Shown here in pieces: positions 31,049 to 42,327 of a stretch of 64,000 bases of DNA (positions are counted from its first letter, which is position 1; the number at the start of each line of letters is the position of its first letter). The position numbers were made by a program, and so were the translations under genes. This stretch comes from Euglena gracilis (lineage: Eukaryota; Euglenida; Euglenophyceae; Euglenales), in NCBI GenBank assembly GCA_039621445.1, contig CP154956.1, positions 26,271,744-26,335,743 of the forward strand. The letters run 5' to 3'. The notes below the pieces were generated by a model. The model had not been told where the DNA came from and ran no database searches. It was given only the letters and a program-made list of their open reading frames with translations.

Positions 31049-31524
31049 ATGCAAAGCACAGACCCCAACCATCAATTCAACTATGCCTTATTACAGGCAT
31101 CATTGCAAGACATTGACCAAGAAACTGGGGATTGTAAGCTTTTATGTGAAAGTGCTTCCAGTTCCCACGCCGATGAGGCACAATTGGCTCAATTGTCAAG
31201 ATTGCAACATTTGTCATCATTGACAGTGGTCGGCGATGAACCCTCCACTTCATTGGCTTCAGAGGCTACTGCGGCCTCTTCCGCACTCACCTTGCCACAA
31301 TGGGGGTATTCTCCTCTGTCTGCGGCAATGGTGCAGTTGCGCACACCGGAGAGACCCGTGGTGATTCCGCCACCGGACTTCTCTGGTGATTGTGGGCTGG
31401 AAACCCCGTGTTTTTTCAACCACCGCCCGCTCTTCCACCTGCGAGCCCTTACAGAGCTTTGCCACCACCACCCGATCTTGGGTGTTCTCCCGCACTACCT
31501 TGGCCACCGGAGACTCGCCTAGTG
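31049..31524 (+). pseudogene. Gag N-terminus, copy B
   Basis: ATG at 31049 (MQSTDPNHQFNYALLQASLQ), after a leader of about 190 bases. It contains ASSSHADEAQLAQLSRLQ and GDCGLETPCFFNH, the last matching copy A (EDGLETPCFFHPP). A frameshift follows; the other frame continues to ETRLVVPEFSG, aligned with copy A QMRLVDPDTAG. Continuity ends at the palindrome 31525-31544, after which the gag sequence is inverted. Expected to be the disordered N-terminus of Gag. Confidence 0.65.
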
Positions 31525-32270
31525 GTACCGGAATTCTCCGGTACGTCCCAACCCATGGCAGGTTTTCTGCTCCAAACGGGAACGTCGCTCCTCCAACTGC
31601 CGCACATACGTGTGGGGAGTAAAATTCTCGTTGGCTTGTGACTGAAATTGCCGAAACTTTTCCGTTTCATCACATAATTGCATAATGCGGTGTTGCGATT
31701 CATGGAATGTTGCGGACAATGTGGTGAAATGGTCCATAGACACAAATCCACCACTGCTGAAGTTTGCAGACGAGGAATTTCGTGCATGCAACTGTCGTTG
31801 CAAATGCAACAAGGCGGATGAACAGAACTCCATTTGTCCCGATAACTGTTGTAGTGAGTCATGCAGGTGCAGAAACTTGGAGTCATTCCGGGTTTCCGCT
31901 TCATGCATGCATTCACTAATCTGCCGAAAGTTTTGCGGGAGTTGTTGGCAAATTTTGTCAAAGGTTTCCCGAAAGTTTGCAAGGTCAATACCCGCACTTT
32001 CGAAATTCCTCTGGCAACATTTGCGAACTTCCTGCAAGTAATTCCAGCAGTATTCCAGCTTGGTGAAGACATGTTTCTGGTTGTCCTCATCAAACTGAAG
32101 CACTGTGTTCAGTGCGGTTGCACACTCTGCAACGCATTGTTGCACATGGTTGAACTGCCTCACAAGGGGGTGATCCCCGGGAAGCCGAGCCACGATATCC
32201 TGCACATCCTCTGCAGTGAAGAGCTCACCAGCGCCCTTCCCATAGCCATCCATCATGTGACGCTAATCAG
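31519..32270 (-). pseudogene. Inverted coiled-coil segment of Gag, copy B
   Basis: A 245-codon minus-strand frame: DIVARLPGDHPLVRQFNHVQ, NTVLQFDEDNQKHVFTKLEY, KICQQLPQNFRQISEC and YVRQLEERRSRLEQK. It matches copy A gag in order (VANLPENHPLQQQF...LEERTDRFEQ), where it lies on the same strand as the rest of Gag. In copy B everything else is on the plus strand, so this block has been inverted in place. A perfect inverted repeat GTACCGGA-ATTC-TCCGGTAC (31525-31544) sits at the left breakpoint, and a short palindrome TTGGATTATCCAA (about 32270-32284) at the right. It is not a separate antisense gene. Confidence 0.8.
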
Positions 32271-34007
32271 GTTGGATTATCCAATCTGAGCGCGAAAGTG
32301 GCGTAAATCGCACAACGGCAGGATTCCCTGCAGTTGCAGTTGCAATCCGACATTGGCGGGATTAACTCGGCCATTGTGGGTTTGCAACAAAGCTATTCCG
32401 CAATTTCCCACCGAGTTCCGGACATTAGCGGTATTCAGACTGCTATTGGGGAACTCCAGACCCGGTATGCATCGGTGTCTACCAAAGTAACGGAAATGCA
32501 GTCTCTACCTGCAGGTTCCAGTTCTCGGATTACCAAGAACCCTGATTTCAAGGCATTTTATGACAAAATGCTCACTAACAATCAGGAAACCTTGCAAGAT
32601 TTCTGCAACAGCTATTACGGCTTGAGGAATCGGTGAATCGGAATGCCCGATCCACGCAAGGTGAGATTACCAGGTTGGATGAGAGAATTTCCGCGTTTTC
32701 GAATAACCCACACCCCGGAAATTTGCCCGTGGGTACCACAACCGCGTTCTCGGATAACCCTGCACCGGTTGCACCTACCACCACACCAACCAAGGTGGCA
32801 TCACCATTGCAGATTCTCTCAAATGCTGTAAAAGCATTAATGGGACAACTCCAATAATTGGATAAGTCTCACGGGAAACTTGTCCAAGATGTTGCCGGAA
32901 TTTCCGAAAGGATTCCGCACGTGGATGACTTTTCCCGTTACCGCAAGCGTATTCGCGCTTTGGAGGATGAAGTTGACCGTATTTGCGGCCAACTCCAACT
33001 CGTTGAGCATTTGGAGCAAAGTGTGCATGACTTCTCTGTGGGTTTGGATAATGTGTCCGACCAACAGCGGGTTTCACACCGCAATTCGGCAGTATGCATT
33101 GCCGAAGATGCGCCAAATGCTCCAGATTCGCGTTCCCACAACCCGAATCTGGGTGCACATGCACCACCACCTGTGTCCCGAGTGTCACAATCCGCGATTC
33201 CGCGAATTGTGCCACCATTGGCCTTGTCTACAACCCAAACACAGTTTTCGGATGAATTTCCCGTTACGGGAACCGAATTTTCAGAAAACACGGCGATTCC
33301 GCCAAGTGTCCACCAAGAAATCTATCATTCCATGCTTGTGCGTGGAATGAGCCAAACCCGTACACCGGGAGTGGGTCACACGTTGCATGCGCGACATACC
33401 CCCACACCGGAGAGTCCCCGTATTACGGGTGACCAACAGGGTTTGCGACCGGATTTCCGGTACCAGGATTCACCTTGACCAGAAATTTCGCGATTCTGAC
33501 AAGAATCCGGAAAGGATACACTTGGTGCTCGAGCGTACCCGGGGCCGAATCCACGGAATACCACCCAGGGCCAAGGAGTTTTTCAGAAAGACTTCAAGGG
33601 CACCATCACAATCGCGAATAAGGTGAAACCCCAATGGGACGGTGATCCAACCACATGGAGACAGTTTATCCGGGACTGGGTGTACTACTGGGCATTGAAA
33701 GGGCCAACCCAGGACACAAACCCGGAGGTGATCAAGATGGAATTCGTCGATTGCCTCCCTAGGGATGAGAAGGAGCGCGCACACAACTTGTCATTCGCTA
33801 CCGCGTTTCCTTTGATGACCTGGTGGAGCAATACGCTTCCACCAGTTCAAGTTTGGTCGCTAGGATTACCCTGGAGGCCAAGTGGCGGCAATGCGCCCCA
33901 CCCGATCCGAAGTGGAAGTCCACTGACCTTTCGTATGCCAAATGGTTGGGACTTGCCGCTGAAGTGGATGAACTCAGTGAAAAGCAAATGCGCGAACAGT
34001 TTAAACC

Positions 34008-34190
34008 GTCGTGGTGACCGGGTATCCCGTCGACCATGACCGGTGTATCGGGGTTTTCCCAATGACGATCGCGAAGAAGATGATCCGCTTCGCGAACGCG
34101 ATCGCGATGTCTCGCGATGAGAATCACGCTTCTTGGCCGGGGCACCGGGTGACCTACCCCGAGGGGTACCGTGTTTCCGCTCATCGCGGA
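34008..34190 (-). repeat. Inverted-repeat arm 1 in copy B gag
   Basis: Nearly the reverse complement of 34451-34636 (differences include TATCGGGG versus TATCAAGGGG and GGCCGGGG versus GGTCCGGGG). It matches 61129-61311 of copy C base for base as far as I compared, including those variants. Read on the minus strand it encodes the Arg/Ser-rich Gag linker, so this arm is the misoriented one. Confidence 0.85.
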
Positions 34191-34450
34191 ACGTTCACCA
34201 CACCACGGGATCGAAAACGCGATACCCGCGTTCTTCGGACCAAGCCACGGATAAAGTGTGCTTTTTGTGCAACAAATCGGGACATATGTCTCGGGAATTT
34301 GTCCTAATCCTGAAGCGCGTAAGCGTATTCAGAGTCCGCGAGGCTCGACCTCATCACGAGGTTCGGGTTCCTCCGCGTTTTCACGCCAATCGGGCAATTC
34401 ACGGTCATCGGGTCCCCGTTCCGGTGGTATTAGCCCCCGGATCCAGTTTA

Positions 34451-34636
34451 CCGCGATGAGCGGAAACACGGTACCCCTCGGGGTAGGTCACCCGGTGCCC
34501 CGGACCAAGAAGCGTGATTCTCATCGCGAGACATCGCGATCGCGTTCGCGAAGCGGATCATCTTCTTCGCGATCCTCATCGGGAAAACCCCTTGATACAC
34601 CGGTCATGGTCGACGGGATATCCGGTCACCACGACG
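34451..34636 (+). repeat. Inverted-repeat arm 2 in copy B gag (correct orientation)
   Basis: Forms a 180-bp foldback with arm 1, with a 260-bp loop carrying the first zinc knuckle. In-frame translation gives PVPRTKKRDSHRETSRSRSR and continues into the second zinc motif. Confidence 0.85.
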
Positions 34637-35229
34637 TCGACGGGAAATCGGGAAACCGATCCCCCCGTTACTCAGAATCGCGACACAAATCTCGGTGTTC
34701 GCTTTGTGGATCGAGTGATCACCACTCATCCAAATGTCCGCGTTCTCGTTCTCCCCGCCCTGGCCAACGTCATCGCGGTATGAATCGCGGTGACAAGGGT
34801 CACTCCTCCAACCGCCATAAAGTCGGTTTCAAGATATCTTGGGAGGATGACACCCCGGCTTCGGGCAGGGAGGGTGATGAGACCACGGATACCGATTTCG
34901 ACGAGGCCCGCATGGCGGTGCGCACGTTGAAATCCGTTTATACCTCTAAAAGGCCCATAGCCGGCTATTCGGCCGGTTCGGACCTGGAGTAGGGGAGCCC
35001 GAGGTCCGAGGGCACGGACCTCTGGGCTGATGAACAGATGGAGGTAGGACCTGATCAACCCTGCCCCCCCTGCCCATCTGCCTTTCTGGTCGGTACCCGG
35101 AAAATTTTCGGGTCCCCCACCCCCCACTCCAACTTTCCGCTCGGAATGTTGTGCAAAGTAGGAAAGGGTTCATGGGAAAGCTGGCAAGAAAACGTATTTT
35201 CGCCAGACCCTTCACTTTGCTTACCCCCC

Positions 35230-35620
35230 ATGGAACTTTGGTCCAAGCGGAAATCAAAATCAAATTTTTGTGCAAAAGTCAAAATTCTCATTGACACTGG
35301 TTGTCGCATTGCACTACTTTTTCGGTCGGGTTGATACCAACCCCGCTCTTGGTGAAAGCCAGAAGCCGATTAAAATTACGACGGCTGACAACACCCCATT
35401 GTGCGGTGGTGACTTGGGATGCTTTTTGGACATTGTCCTACCCCTCATCCCCAAGCACCACTCACACCCCCCCCCAACTGAAAAAATTTCCGGATACCTG
35501 GGGATACGAATCCGGAATCCATGGGTTCTGACGTAATTCTGGGATACCCTTTTTACGTCAGCACCGGCTGGTTTTGAATTGCCAATCCCATGGTTTGCGC
35601 ACATCACCATTCTTTTCATT
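35230..35620 (+). pseudogene. Aspartic protease, copy B
   Basis: VKILIDTGCRIALLFRSG gives the active-site DTG at 35293-35301. The second half appears as LGCFLDIVLPLIPKHHSHPP and, after frameshifts, GSDVILGYPF with a damaged ILG motif (35520-35560). Copy C keeps a better version. Upstream LPPMELWSKRKS aligns with the copy A protease N-terminus. Confidence 0.75.
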
Positions 35621-36860
35621 GCCCCCCCAACCGTCATCACCTGTGGCGTCAACCGCGACGACCACCAATTTTTCCACACCGTTTTCGAAAAACTTTTTAC
35701 CCCGTTACCAACCACACCAACCAACGTTTTCCACCACCGGGTTGTACCGAGAAAGTTCACCCCCTGCCCATTGACACACAACTTCCGTTCCCCATGAGGC
35801 AGGGGCAAGCAGAGTAGCGGTACCCCCATCGTTCCACTGTGTTACAAGACGAAAGCCCATAGGCCTGAAGTAATTACGGTGTCGAGTAGTCGCCCAGCTG
35901 CACCAATACCCCGTTTTCCACCAGATGTATCGCTTTCAGATACATCTGTACACCCCCCAGCAGCTACAACAGCGCATCCCAACTTTTACACTCTCCCCCT
36001 CCAGACCAACTTGCGCGACCAGGACCACTACTCCGACACTTCCTTCCAAGGTGTGCAATGTAGGAGAATTTCCGCCCAGCCAGATTTCGATTGTGGATGT
36101 ATTAGTCCAAACACAACACTAATCCCGATTCGCGTAACTACACTTGGTTGCGGATCGCAATGCGCGACCGTACATCAAGTGCTCCAAAACGAGGGTATTG
36201 CCTGTTGTTTGGGACGCGAAATCCGTGTCACACACCTCCCCCACCTCCAATCTGGCATTGATATGGACTGGGTATGCACCCATCCAACCCATCAACCCTG
36301 GGAATGCCCCTTGGGAGTGTGGGATGACACACCCTTGACCTATGTTTGCGGATCCCTGAATTGCGTTACAGCTCTTCAACCCGCGAACCAGGTCGACACC
36401 TACGCGATGCGCGTATGGAACGCATTTTTAATTTTGGTCAATACCGTATTTTGGAGGAATGGTTCTCCAAAATCGCGGCTTTGGCTGATTCCTTCGATTG
36501 TCGTTGGAAAATTGATGCGTCTCTAAAAAAGGCATGCGCGATTTGTCGCGATATGGTCGCGACATACCAACGCATTTCTTAATTCTGGGGTGATACGGTG
36601 CTATGGATGCACCCTCCCCCAAAACTTACCAGGATGTGGTGGGAGAAAAGAAAATCCTCCGCGATGAAGCGCGAGGAGCTCCTCATACCGTCAATCCGAA
36701 TGCGGATTGGTTTCACCAACTATCCCATGTGTGTTTTCATTGGTGGGATTTACCGCTGATGTACCACTATTTGAGGATTTTTGTGGTATATTATTACCAC
36801 CGTTAAAGAAATCATTTTTCGCGTTTGTTTTCTTTGACGCATTCGGAATATCCGATGTGC
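35621..36860 (+). pseudogene. Cys-rich block and methyltransferase-like domain, copy B
   Basis: Homologous to copy C 62710-63997 but with many indels. Visible pieces: SFQGVQCRRISAQPDFDCGC (36040-36100), LGCGSQCATVHQVL (36150-36185), THPTHQPWECPLG, VCGSLNCVTALQPANQVDTY (36340-36400), then a frame-broken methyltransferase-like region to HWWDLPLMYHYL (near 36740-36775). Where copy C has WMHSPPKLIP, copy B reads WMHPPPK. An active methyltransferase is unlikely. Confidence 0.65.
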
Positions 36861-37079
36861 GTGTGCCAAGATACCTTGGACCAATGGGGATGCCACACCC
36901 TCAACGCAGATTTCTGCGGTCATTGAGAGTGCGGACCAACATCCCAAAGTCTGCTGATTATTGTTCGCGAATTACTCGCGAATTTCATGGTGTACTGGAT
37001 AATCCAGTTTACGCCTGCGACATCGACCCCGCGATCGCGGTCCGTTCGGTGTTTGCAAAATCGAGCTCAAGGAGTGGCG

Positions 37080-38480
37080 CTAAACCCATGCACCGGAAAT
37101 TTTCCGTTGTTCGGGTGAACGCGAACAGGCTCTCAACGAGATGATGAGAAGCTCATCCAGCGGAAGTGGATTATCCCTTCCAAGAGCGAGGAGGGACATC
37201 ACAAGCTTTTGTGGTGCCCAAACCCGACTGACCAGTCTGGTCAGAAGAAGTGGAGACTGTTGGATTACCGGTACCTTGAACTCCCAAACGAAGGATGACC
37301 CCTTCCCGTTACCGCTGATCGAGGATTGATCACAAAACATATCGGATTAACCGGTTGTGGTCATCTTTGATCTGGAAGACGGTTTCCATCAGATGCATTT
37401 GCATCCTGATTCGCAAACCGTACACGGCATTCGTGACATCAAGGGTGTGTACCAATGGACGGTACTCCCCATGGGGGTGTTAAGAATGGCCCAGCCATGT
37501 TCACTCATCAAACGCATGATCCAGTGGTTTTTGCGGCGATTACCGTTAGCTCTGGTGTACATCGATGATGTACTGGTAGGAACCGAACCGCCATCCGCGG
37601 AAATCGGGCGAGGATATCCTCAACCCGCATTATCGCAATGTGCGGGCGGTATTAACCTCGTTCCAAAAGCATGTACTTTTGCGAAGGGTTCCAAAATGCA
37701 CCTGTTCCGCAAAATTATTAAGTTTTGCGGACACATATTGTGCAATGGGCAGCGTAAAGCCGCACCCATTAAGAAGGAGGCCCATTAAGAAATGGACTCC
37801 TGAGGTCTTTGAGACCTTAATACATTTAAAGGGATTTTTGGGGTTAGCCCAATACTACGCGATTTACATGAAAGATTTCGCGAAAATCGCGGCACCCCTA
37901 ACCCGACAACTCAAAAATCGGACACCCGATAACGCAAAAGTCATTTGGGATGACCAAATGCGCGAGGCCTTGAAAAAAATCAAGGACTTGCTCCTGGAGA
38001 ACGTGGTTCTCGATATCGCGGATCCATACAAACCGTATGTCCTGGAGGTCGACAGGAGCGATTACGCTGTTGGCGGGGTTCTTAGCCAGCATAATGCGGC
38101 GAACGAACTCCGACCTGTGGATTTCTTCAGCAGGAAGCTACAGGGCGACAACGGGAAAGGACAGGTTAAATGGAGCATTCGCGAAAAGGAGACATATGCC
38201 ATTGTGCTAATTCTCCAGAAACTCGGCAGCTGGATAGCCAGCAGCCTGGTCCAGATACTGGTGTTGACGGATCATGAGAGCCTTCAACACTGGTATACCG
38301 AGGACCTGAACAAGGCCATGTCATCAGTGGGCAGAAAATGCCGATGTCATGAGTTCTTGAGCCAGTTTAACCTGGTGGTAGTTTATACCCAGGTCATATG
38401 CAAACAGTTGCGGATCCTCTCAGCCGAGCCCCCTGGGATTATCCTGGGAACCCGGATGAGGGTGATGCGACTTTTCATGG
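37080..38480 (+). pseudogene. RT and RNase H, copy B
   Basis: The RT starts near 37085 with CSGEREQALNEMM, then KKWRLLDYRYLNSQTKDDPF, IFDLEDGFHQMHLHPDSQ, YQWTVLPMGV and LVYIDDVLVG. The YIDD box (37558-37569) is intact. The thumb is [18 protein letters not shown]. RNase H follows at about 38000-38390 with [54 protein letters not shown] and LVVVYTQV. A stop at 37327-37329 and frameshifts near 37250, 37480, 37790 and 38400 break the frame. Confidence 0.88.
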
Positions 38481-40164
38481 CAGCCATGAGGCTGACCAGT
38501 TGGCACGTCGATCCGACGCTGCGGACAACATGCTCGATTCACTACCGGTTTCCCGGGTGTATCGCAGCATCGCCATTTCACCATTGCGTGGAAGGTGCCG
38601 GCGTGGACGCACTGCCGGACCCCGTCGCATTACGCGTACGGAAACTCCTACCCCCCTATTTCTCCGCGAATGGGATTATTCGCGTGACCCTATATACAGT
38701 ACCATTATGAATAGACTTCGTAATGGTGAATACATAGAGAATTACTCTCTATCACCATTGCGGCTTATTTTCCGGAATGATTCTGGTTTTAAATATTGTA
38801 TACCCCAAGACCTGGTTGATGATGTTATTTTGAGCTGTCACAACCATGGTCACCCTGGGGCCCCCAAACTTCTTTCACTAGTGGGTCGCAGATATTGCAC
38901 AACCCTGAGTGAAAAAGATTTATATTCGCGCTGTTTGCAAATTTCGCAACGGTGCCAAATTTGCCAGGCTGTGTAACCGCGCCGAGGTACCCCCCCTGGT
39001 ACGATGGACTTTTTCCCCGTACCACCTGACATTTTTACGTCCCTCTGCATGTATTTTCTCGAACTTGAACCTTGCAAAGGATCAGATGACAAAATTTACG
39101 ATTAAGTTTTTGTTGTCGTCTGTCGGCTGAGTAGGTACATAGTAGCCATTCCATGCCGGAAAGCAGGGTTGACAGCGCAAATTTTGGCATCCATATTCCT
39201 GGAGAAATGTATCTGCTTAATGGGTTTACCGAACGAAATCGTGAGTGATCAAGATCAATTGATCTCTTCGCGGTTTTTCACAACTTTGTGCGGTTTACTC
39301 GGCATTGAGCAGCATTTTTCCATTATATACCGTTCGAAAGGCAATGGTAGAGCCGAGGCAGCCGTGAAATCCGTTGTCAATATGCTTCGCCTTTCACTGG
39401 CTAACTCGGGTAAGAATTGGTCATCCGTTCTTCATTGGTGTTTATTTTACATCAATACCTTGCCAGGGTTGGTATTACCACACTCACCGTACAAAATCGT
39501 TTTCGGACGAGACCCTCCGGCCATAGGGGATATCCCCTCGGAGAGACCCGCCCGAAGCAGCGTCAGCTGTGAAACGTGGTTTGCAGAAGTGGAATCACTC
39601 CGCTCTGCAGTTCAATCACGTATCACAGAAATTCATTCCAACAAACGGAAATCCTTTTTACAAAACTTCAACACACCTGTGTATAGGCCAGGTGACCGCG
39701 TGTGGGTACGGAATAACCGCACCCGCATGCAATCTTCCAAGCTAGATCCTCTTTGGCTCGGCCCATGCGGAATTTTGGAGAGGTTAGGTAGTAGCGGGCG
39801 ATATAAAGTTGCATGGCCCAACGGGATTGAGGACGTCCATATGGACGACTTCAAACCGTACCTAAGCCCCCCAGACGGAAAAGCTATCCCCTGCCTATAT
39901 TTCAAGCCCCGTTCCAGATTACCAGAAACGGACGACTTTGTGGTTGATAAGATAATAGACCACAAGGTCGACAGGGGTGTGCACTACTGGAAAGTTCGCT
40001 GGAAAGGGTATGGGCCAGAGGAGGACACTTGGGAGCCAGCATCCAGTTTTGTTGGATATATCCAGCAGGATTGGAAGCTGTGGAACAAGCCCAATAACAT
40101 AGACATAAACATAAACACTTTTTTGAAACGATTTCGTTTTGGAGAATGCGTGTGTTTTATGTGA
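38481..40164 (+). pseudogene. Integrase with chromodomain, copy B
   Basis: The N-terminal zinc region has CHNHGHPGAPK and CQICQAV (38840-38976). The core after a frameshift reads SLCMYFLELEPC (about 39040): the first catalytic Asp of SLCMDFLEL in A and D is Tyr here. 39169-40164 is open (331 codons) with [16 protein letters not shown] (second Asp), [14 protein letters not shown] (Glu), [18 protein letters not shown] and then a complete chromodomain [19 protein letters not shown]...[15 protein letters not shown]. The C-terminal half is well kept but the catalytic change and frameshift make it inactive. Confidence 0.9.
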
Positions 40165-40321
40165 ATGTTTCGCGTTTATACCCCTCCCTGCACTTCCTTC
40201 TTTCTCTATCTTTCTCACAGAGTTTTTTATTAAGATAGAAGCCTACCTTTTTCAGTGCACCAGCACTCAAAGCGACTGACAACAAGGTTACCCTTAGTTG
40301 TCGTCGTCGTTCGGGTAGCAT

Positions 40322-42327
40322 CATGCTGCCTGGGCGCGGACCTGGACCAGGTCCACCATGGCCGCAGTCTTCTGGCGCGCCATACCCCCAGTACCCTCAG
40401 TATGCTGAGGCCCCGATTACGGGTGCCCCACATGCTGAGAGGGTTTCAGCCCCGGTATTCGCCGCGGCTACCAGCAGCCGGTCCGCATACGCGGTACCAG
40501 ATCCATCTGCCGTCTAGCAGCCGGCACCTCAGCCACCACCGCAGCGCAGATCGTGCTTGCCCCCGTATGCGGGAGAGATGATCTTCCGCACTACGGAGAC
40601 GTTGGAGCGGGCGATGCGTATGTGCGCACACCCCCCAACGGAGCCGTTTACTCAAGCCCGTTGGGCTGCATACTGTGCTCCGTTGTTGGTGGTAGCCAAC
40701 ACGCATGTGGCTCCGTGGTGTCCCTGCGGTCAAGCCCTGATGACAGGGAGACGGTACTTCTCGTCCGCAGCCGATTGTGGCTTCGAACCCGGCGAGACCA
40801 TGATGGAGCTGGGCGTGTATGTGCCGCCCATGCTGCAAACGCAGACGCCGGTGGGATCACACACCGTGCATATGCGTGAGCACACGCCCCCACCGGTAGG
40901 TGAGGCTGTGCATGTCCCACCTGGGATGACGAGAATTTTTGCTCGCCCGCCCTCGCCGCAGCGAATGCCGCCGCGCGAGTCGCCAGCGGAGCAATTTGTC
41001 TCGCGGTACGCGACGCACGCGGATTACCCGCGCGGCGCACGCGTGCTCCCAGCCGGACAGTCGGACGTGCCCCCTGAGGCATACGTCCAACACATGTTCA
41101 TGCACTGGATGCCTCAGGCATCATCGGTAGCCCCTGCCCGTGGAGGTGAGAGATGGAGGCAGGCGGAGCCAATAGTGGTGGATGATGAACATCCCCACCG
41201 TGAGCCAACCAGACCGCCAGTGCAGCTCCTGTCCAGACTGGGGCTATCCCCTGTCGGAAGGAGACTCCCTACTATCACATGGCACCTCCGGGAAGCGAGC
41301 AGGATGAGCTTGATCGGCACTTCCTGCAGGAGCCAGTATTCCGGACGAGGGATTGCTCCTCTCTGGCTGCCCTTCAGGGCCGTGGATACACCCCATACCA
41401 TCCGTACCAGCCGCAGCTGCGGGTGGCAACCCCGGTATTACCCGGTGAGCCCCCGGCAGGTGTGGCAGTATTACCTGCCACCCTGAAGCGAGACAGGACT
41501 ACCGAGAACCTTACCCCACACCCCAGGCGACCCAGCCCACAGGACCCGGAAGGCGGTATGGCAATGCAAGTGGAAGCCAGCCGGGATACCCCGGCTGGAC
41601 GACCACCGGCAGAGGCACAGGTGGCGACGAGCCGTCCTGTTGACGGACAGCCACCGCCGAGCCCTCCGGGATGGAAGGAGCCGCGACCCCTGCGTCAATG
41701 CCAAGCCAACGCCAGGCTCCAAGCAAGCGCCCAGCCACGCGATCACCGCGACGTGCAGCAGAGCGGCCAGGTCCCTCCCCAGAGATGGAATGGGAAGGAA
41801 CCGAACCGACTCCTGCGGCACCGAGCGCCCGACCCTCTGGTATTCGCCAGACGGGAAAGGAGACAGGCAAGGCCGAGGGCAAAGGCAAGGGAGAAGGCAA
41901 AGGCGTGGCCGGCAAAGGTAAGGGTGAGGGTAAAGGTAAGGGAACAGCACGTGAGGAGGAAGAGGAACCAGCAGAAGTCCTCTCGGACTTTGAGCATATG
42001 CTCAGGTTCAAGGAGGAGCTGGAGGACGAAGGCTGGCGAATGCAGCATGATTACCATGTTGCAGGAAACCGCCCCGTCACGCCTCCACAAGCAGTCATCG
42101 ATGTGGTATTACACCACACCGAGAACAGAGTCAGACTATTCCATTACGGAATAGATCTGTACGCCTTCGAAGGTGAAGGTGGCAGACCTTTTCTTGATGC
42201 CCAGCCAGGTTTCTGGGAGCTTTGGTTTTGGCCTGCCAGAACTGGGGTCTCTTCAGCGACTCCACTGGCCGCAGTTACCTGCACCAGTTGGGTTTTTGGG
42301 ACCAGCGTATGTTGGCCCGAAGGCTGA
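40322..42327 (+). pseudogene. Post-integrase ORF X, copy B
   Basis: Starts at ATG 40322 (MLPGRGPGPGPP), about 160 bases after pol. The first conserved block, TLERAMRMCAHPP to WCPCGQALMTGRRYF and VHMREHTPPP (40600-40890), aligns with copy D (TLRTALRASNLERV, WCACGQTLMTGKVYF, YMREHSPP). A Pro-rich middle follows, then a Lys/Gly-rich basic stretch (KGKGEGKGVAGKGKGEGKGK) near 41880-41945. The end, FEHMLRFKEELED...FHYGIDLYAFEG...QPGFWELWFW, matches copy D FEHIKSNHELAF...LYAYEG...LPGFWHVWFW. TAG at 40515-40517 and two frameshifts (near 41270 and 41700) break it. Function unknown; Cys pairs in WCxCGQ suggest metal binding. Confidence 0.75.

Larger units (their letters stand above)
32285..34992 (+). 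pseudogene. Gag middle and C-terminus with two zinc motifs, copy B
   Basis: In order: coiled coil (SLQLQLQSDIGGINSAIV; FYDKMLTNNQETLQDFCNSY), then SRYRKRIRALEDEVDRICGQ, a Pro/Ser/Thr linker, a capsid-like segment (KPQWDGDPTTWRQFIRDW and EVIKMEFVDCLPRDEKERA, near 33625-33790), and an RS/RE-rich region. The zinc knuckle CFLCNKSGHMSREF lies at about 34258-34300; its final Cys is changed by a frameshift, and copy C keeps CFLCNKSGHMSREC. A second motif CSLCGSSDHHSSKC is near 34697-34740. The tail is HKVGFKISWEDDTPASGRE. Frameshifts occur near 32625, 33470 and 33830. An inverted duplication at 34008-34190/34451-34636 disrupts the RS-rich part. Confidence 0.8.

Noticed and set aside
31519-32256. Minus-strand 245-codon frame as an antisense gene of copy B
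   Set aside because: It is a segment of Gag by homology to copy A, so it is an inversion, not an added gene.
34060-34110. GCGATCGC-like motifs suggesting a cyanobacterial (HIP1) origin
   Set aside because: They sit in an RS/RD/RE-rich Gag linker coded by repeating CGC/GAT codons, and all context is eukaryotic retroelement.
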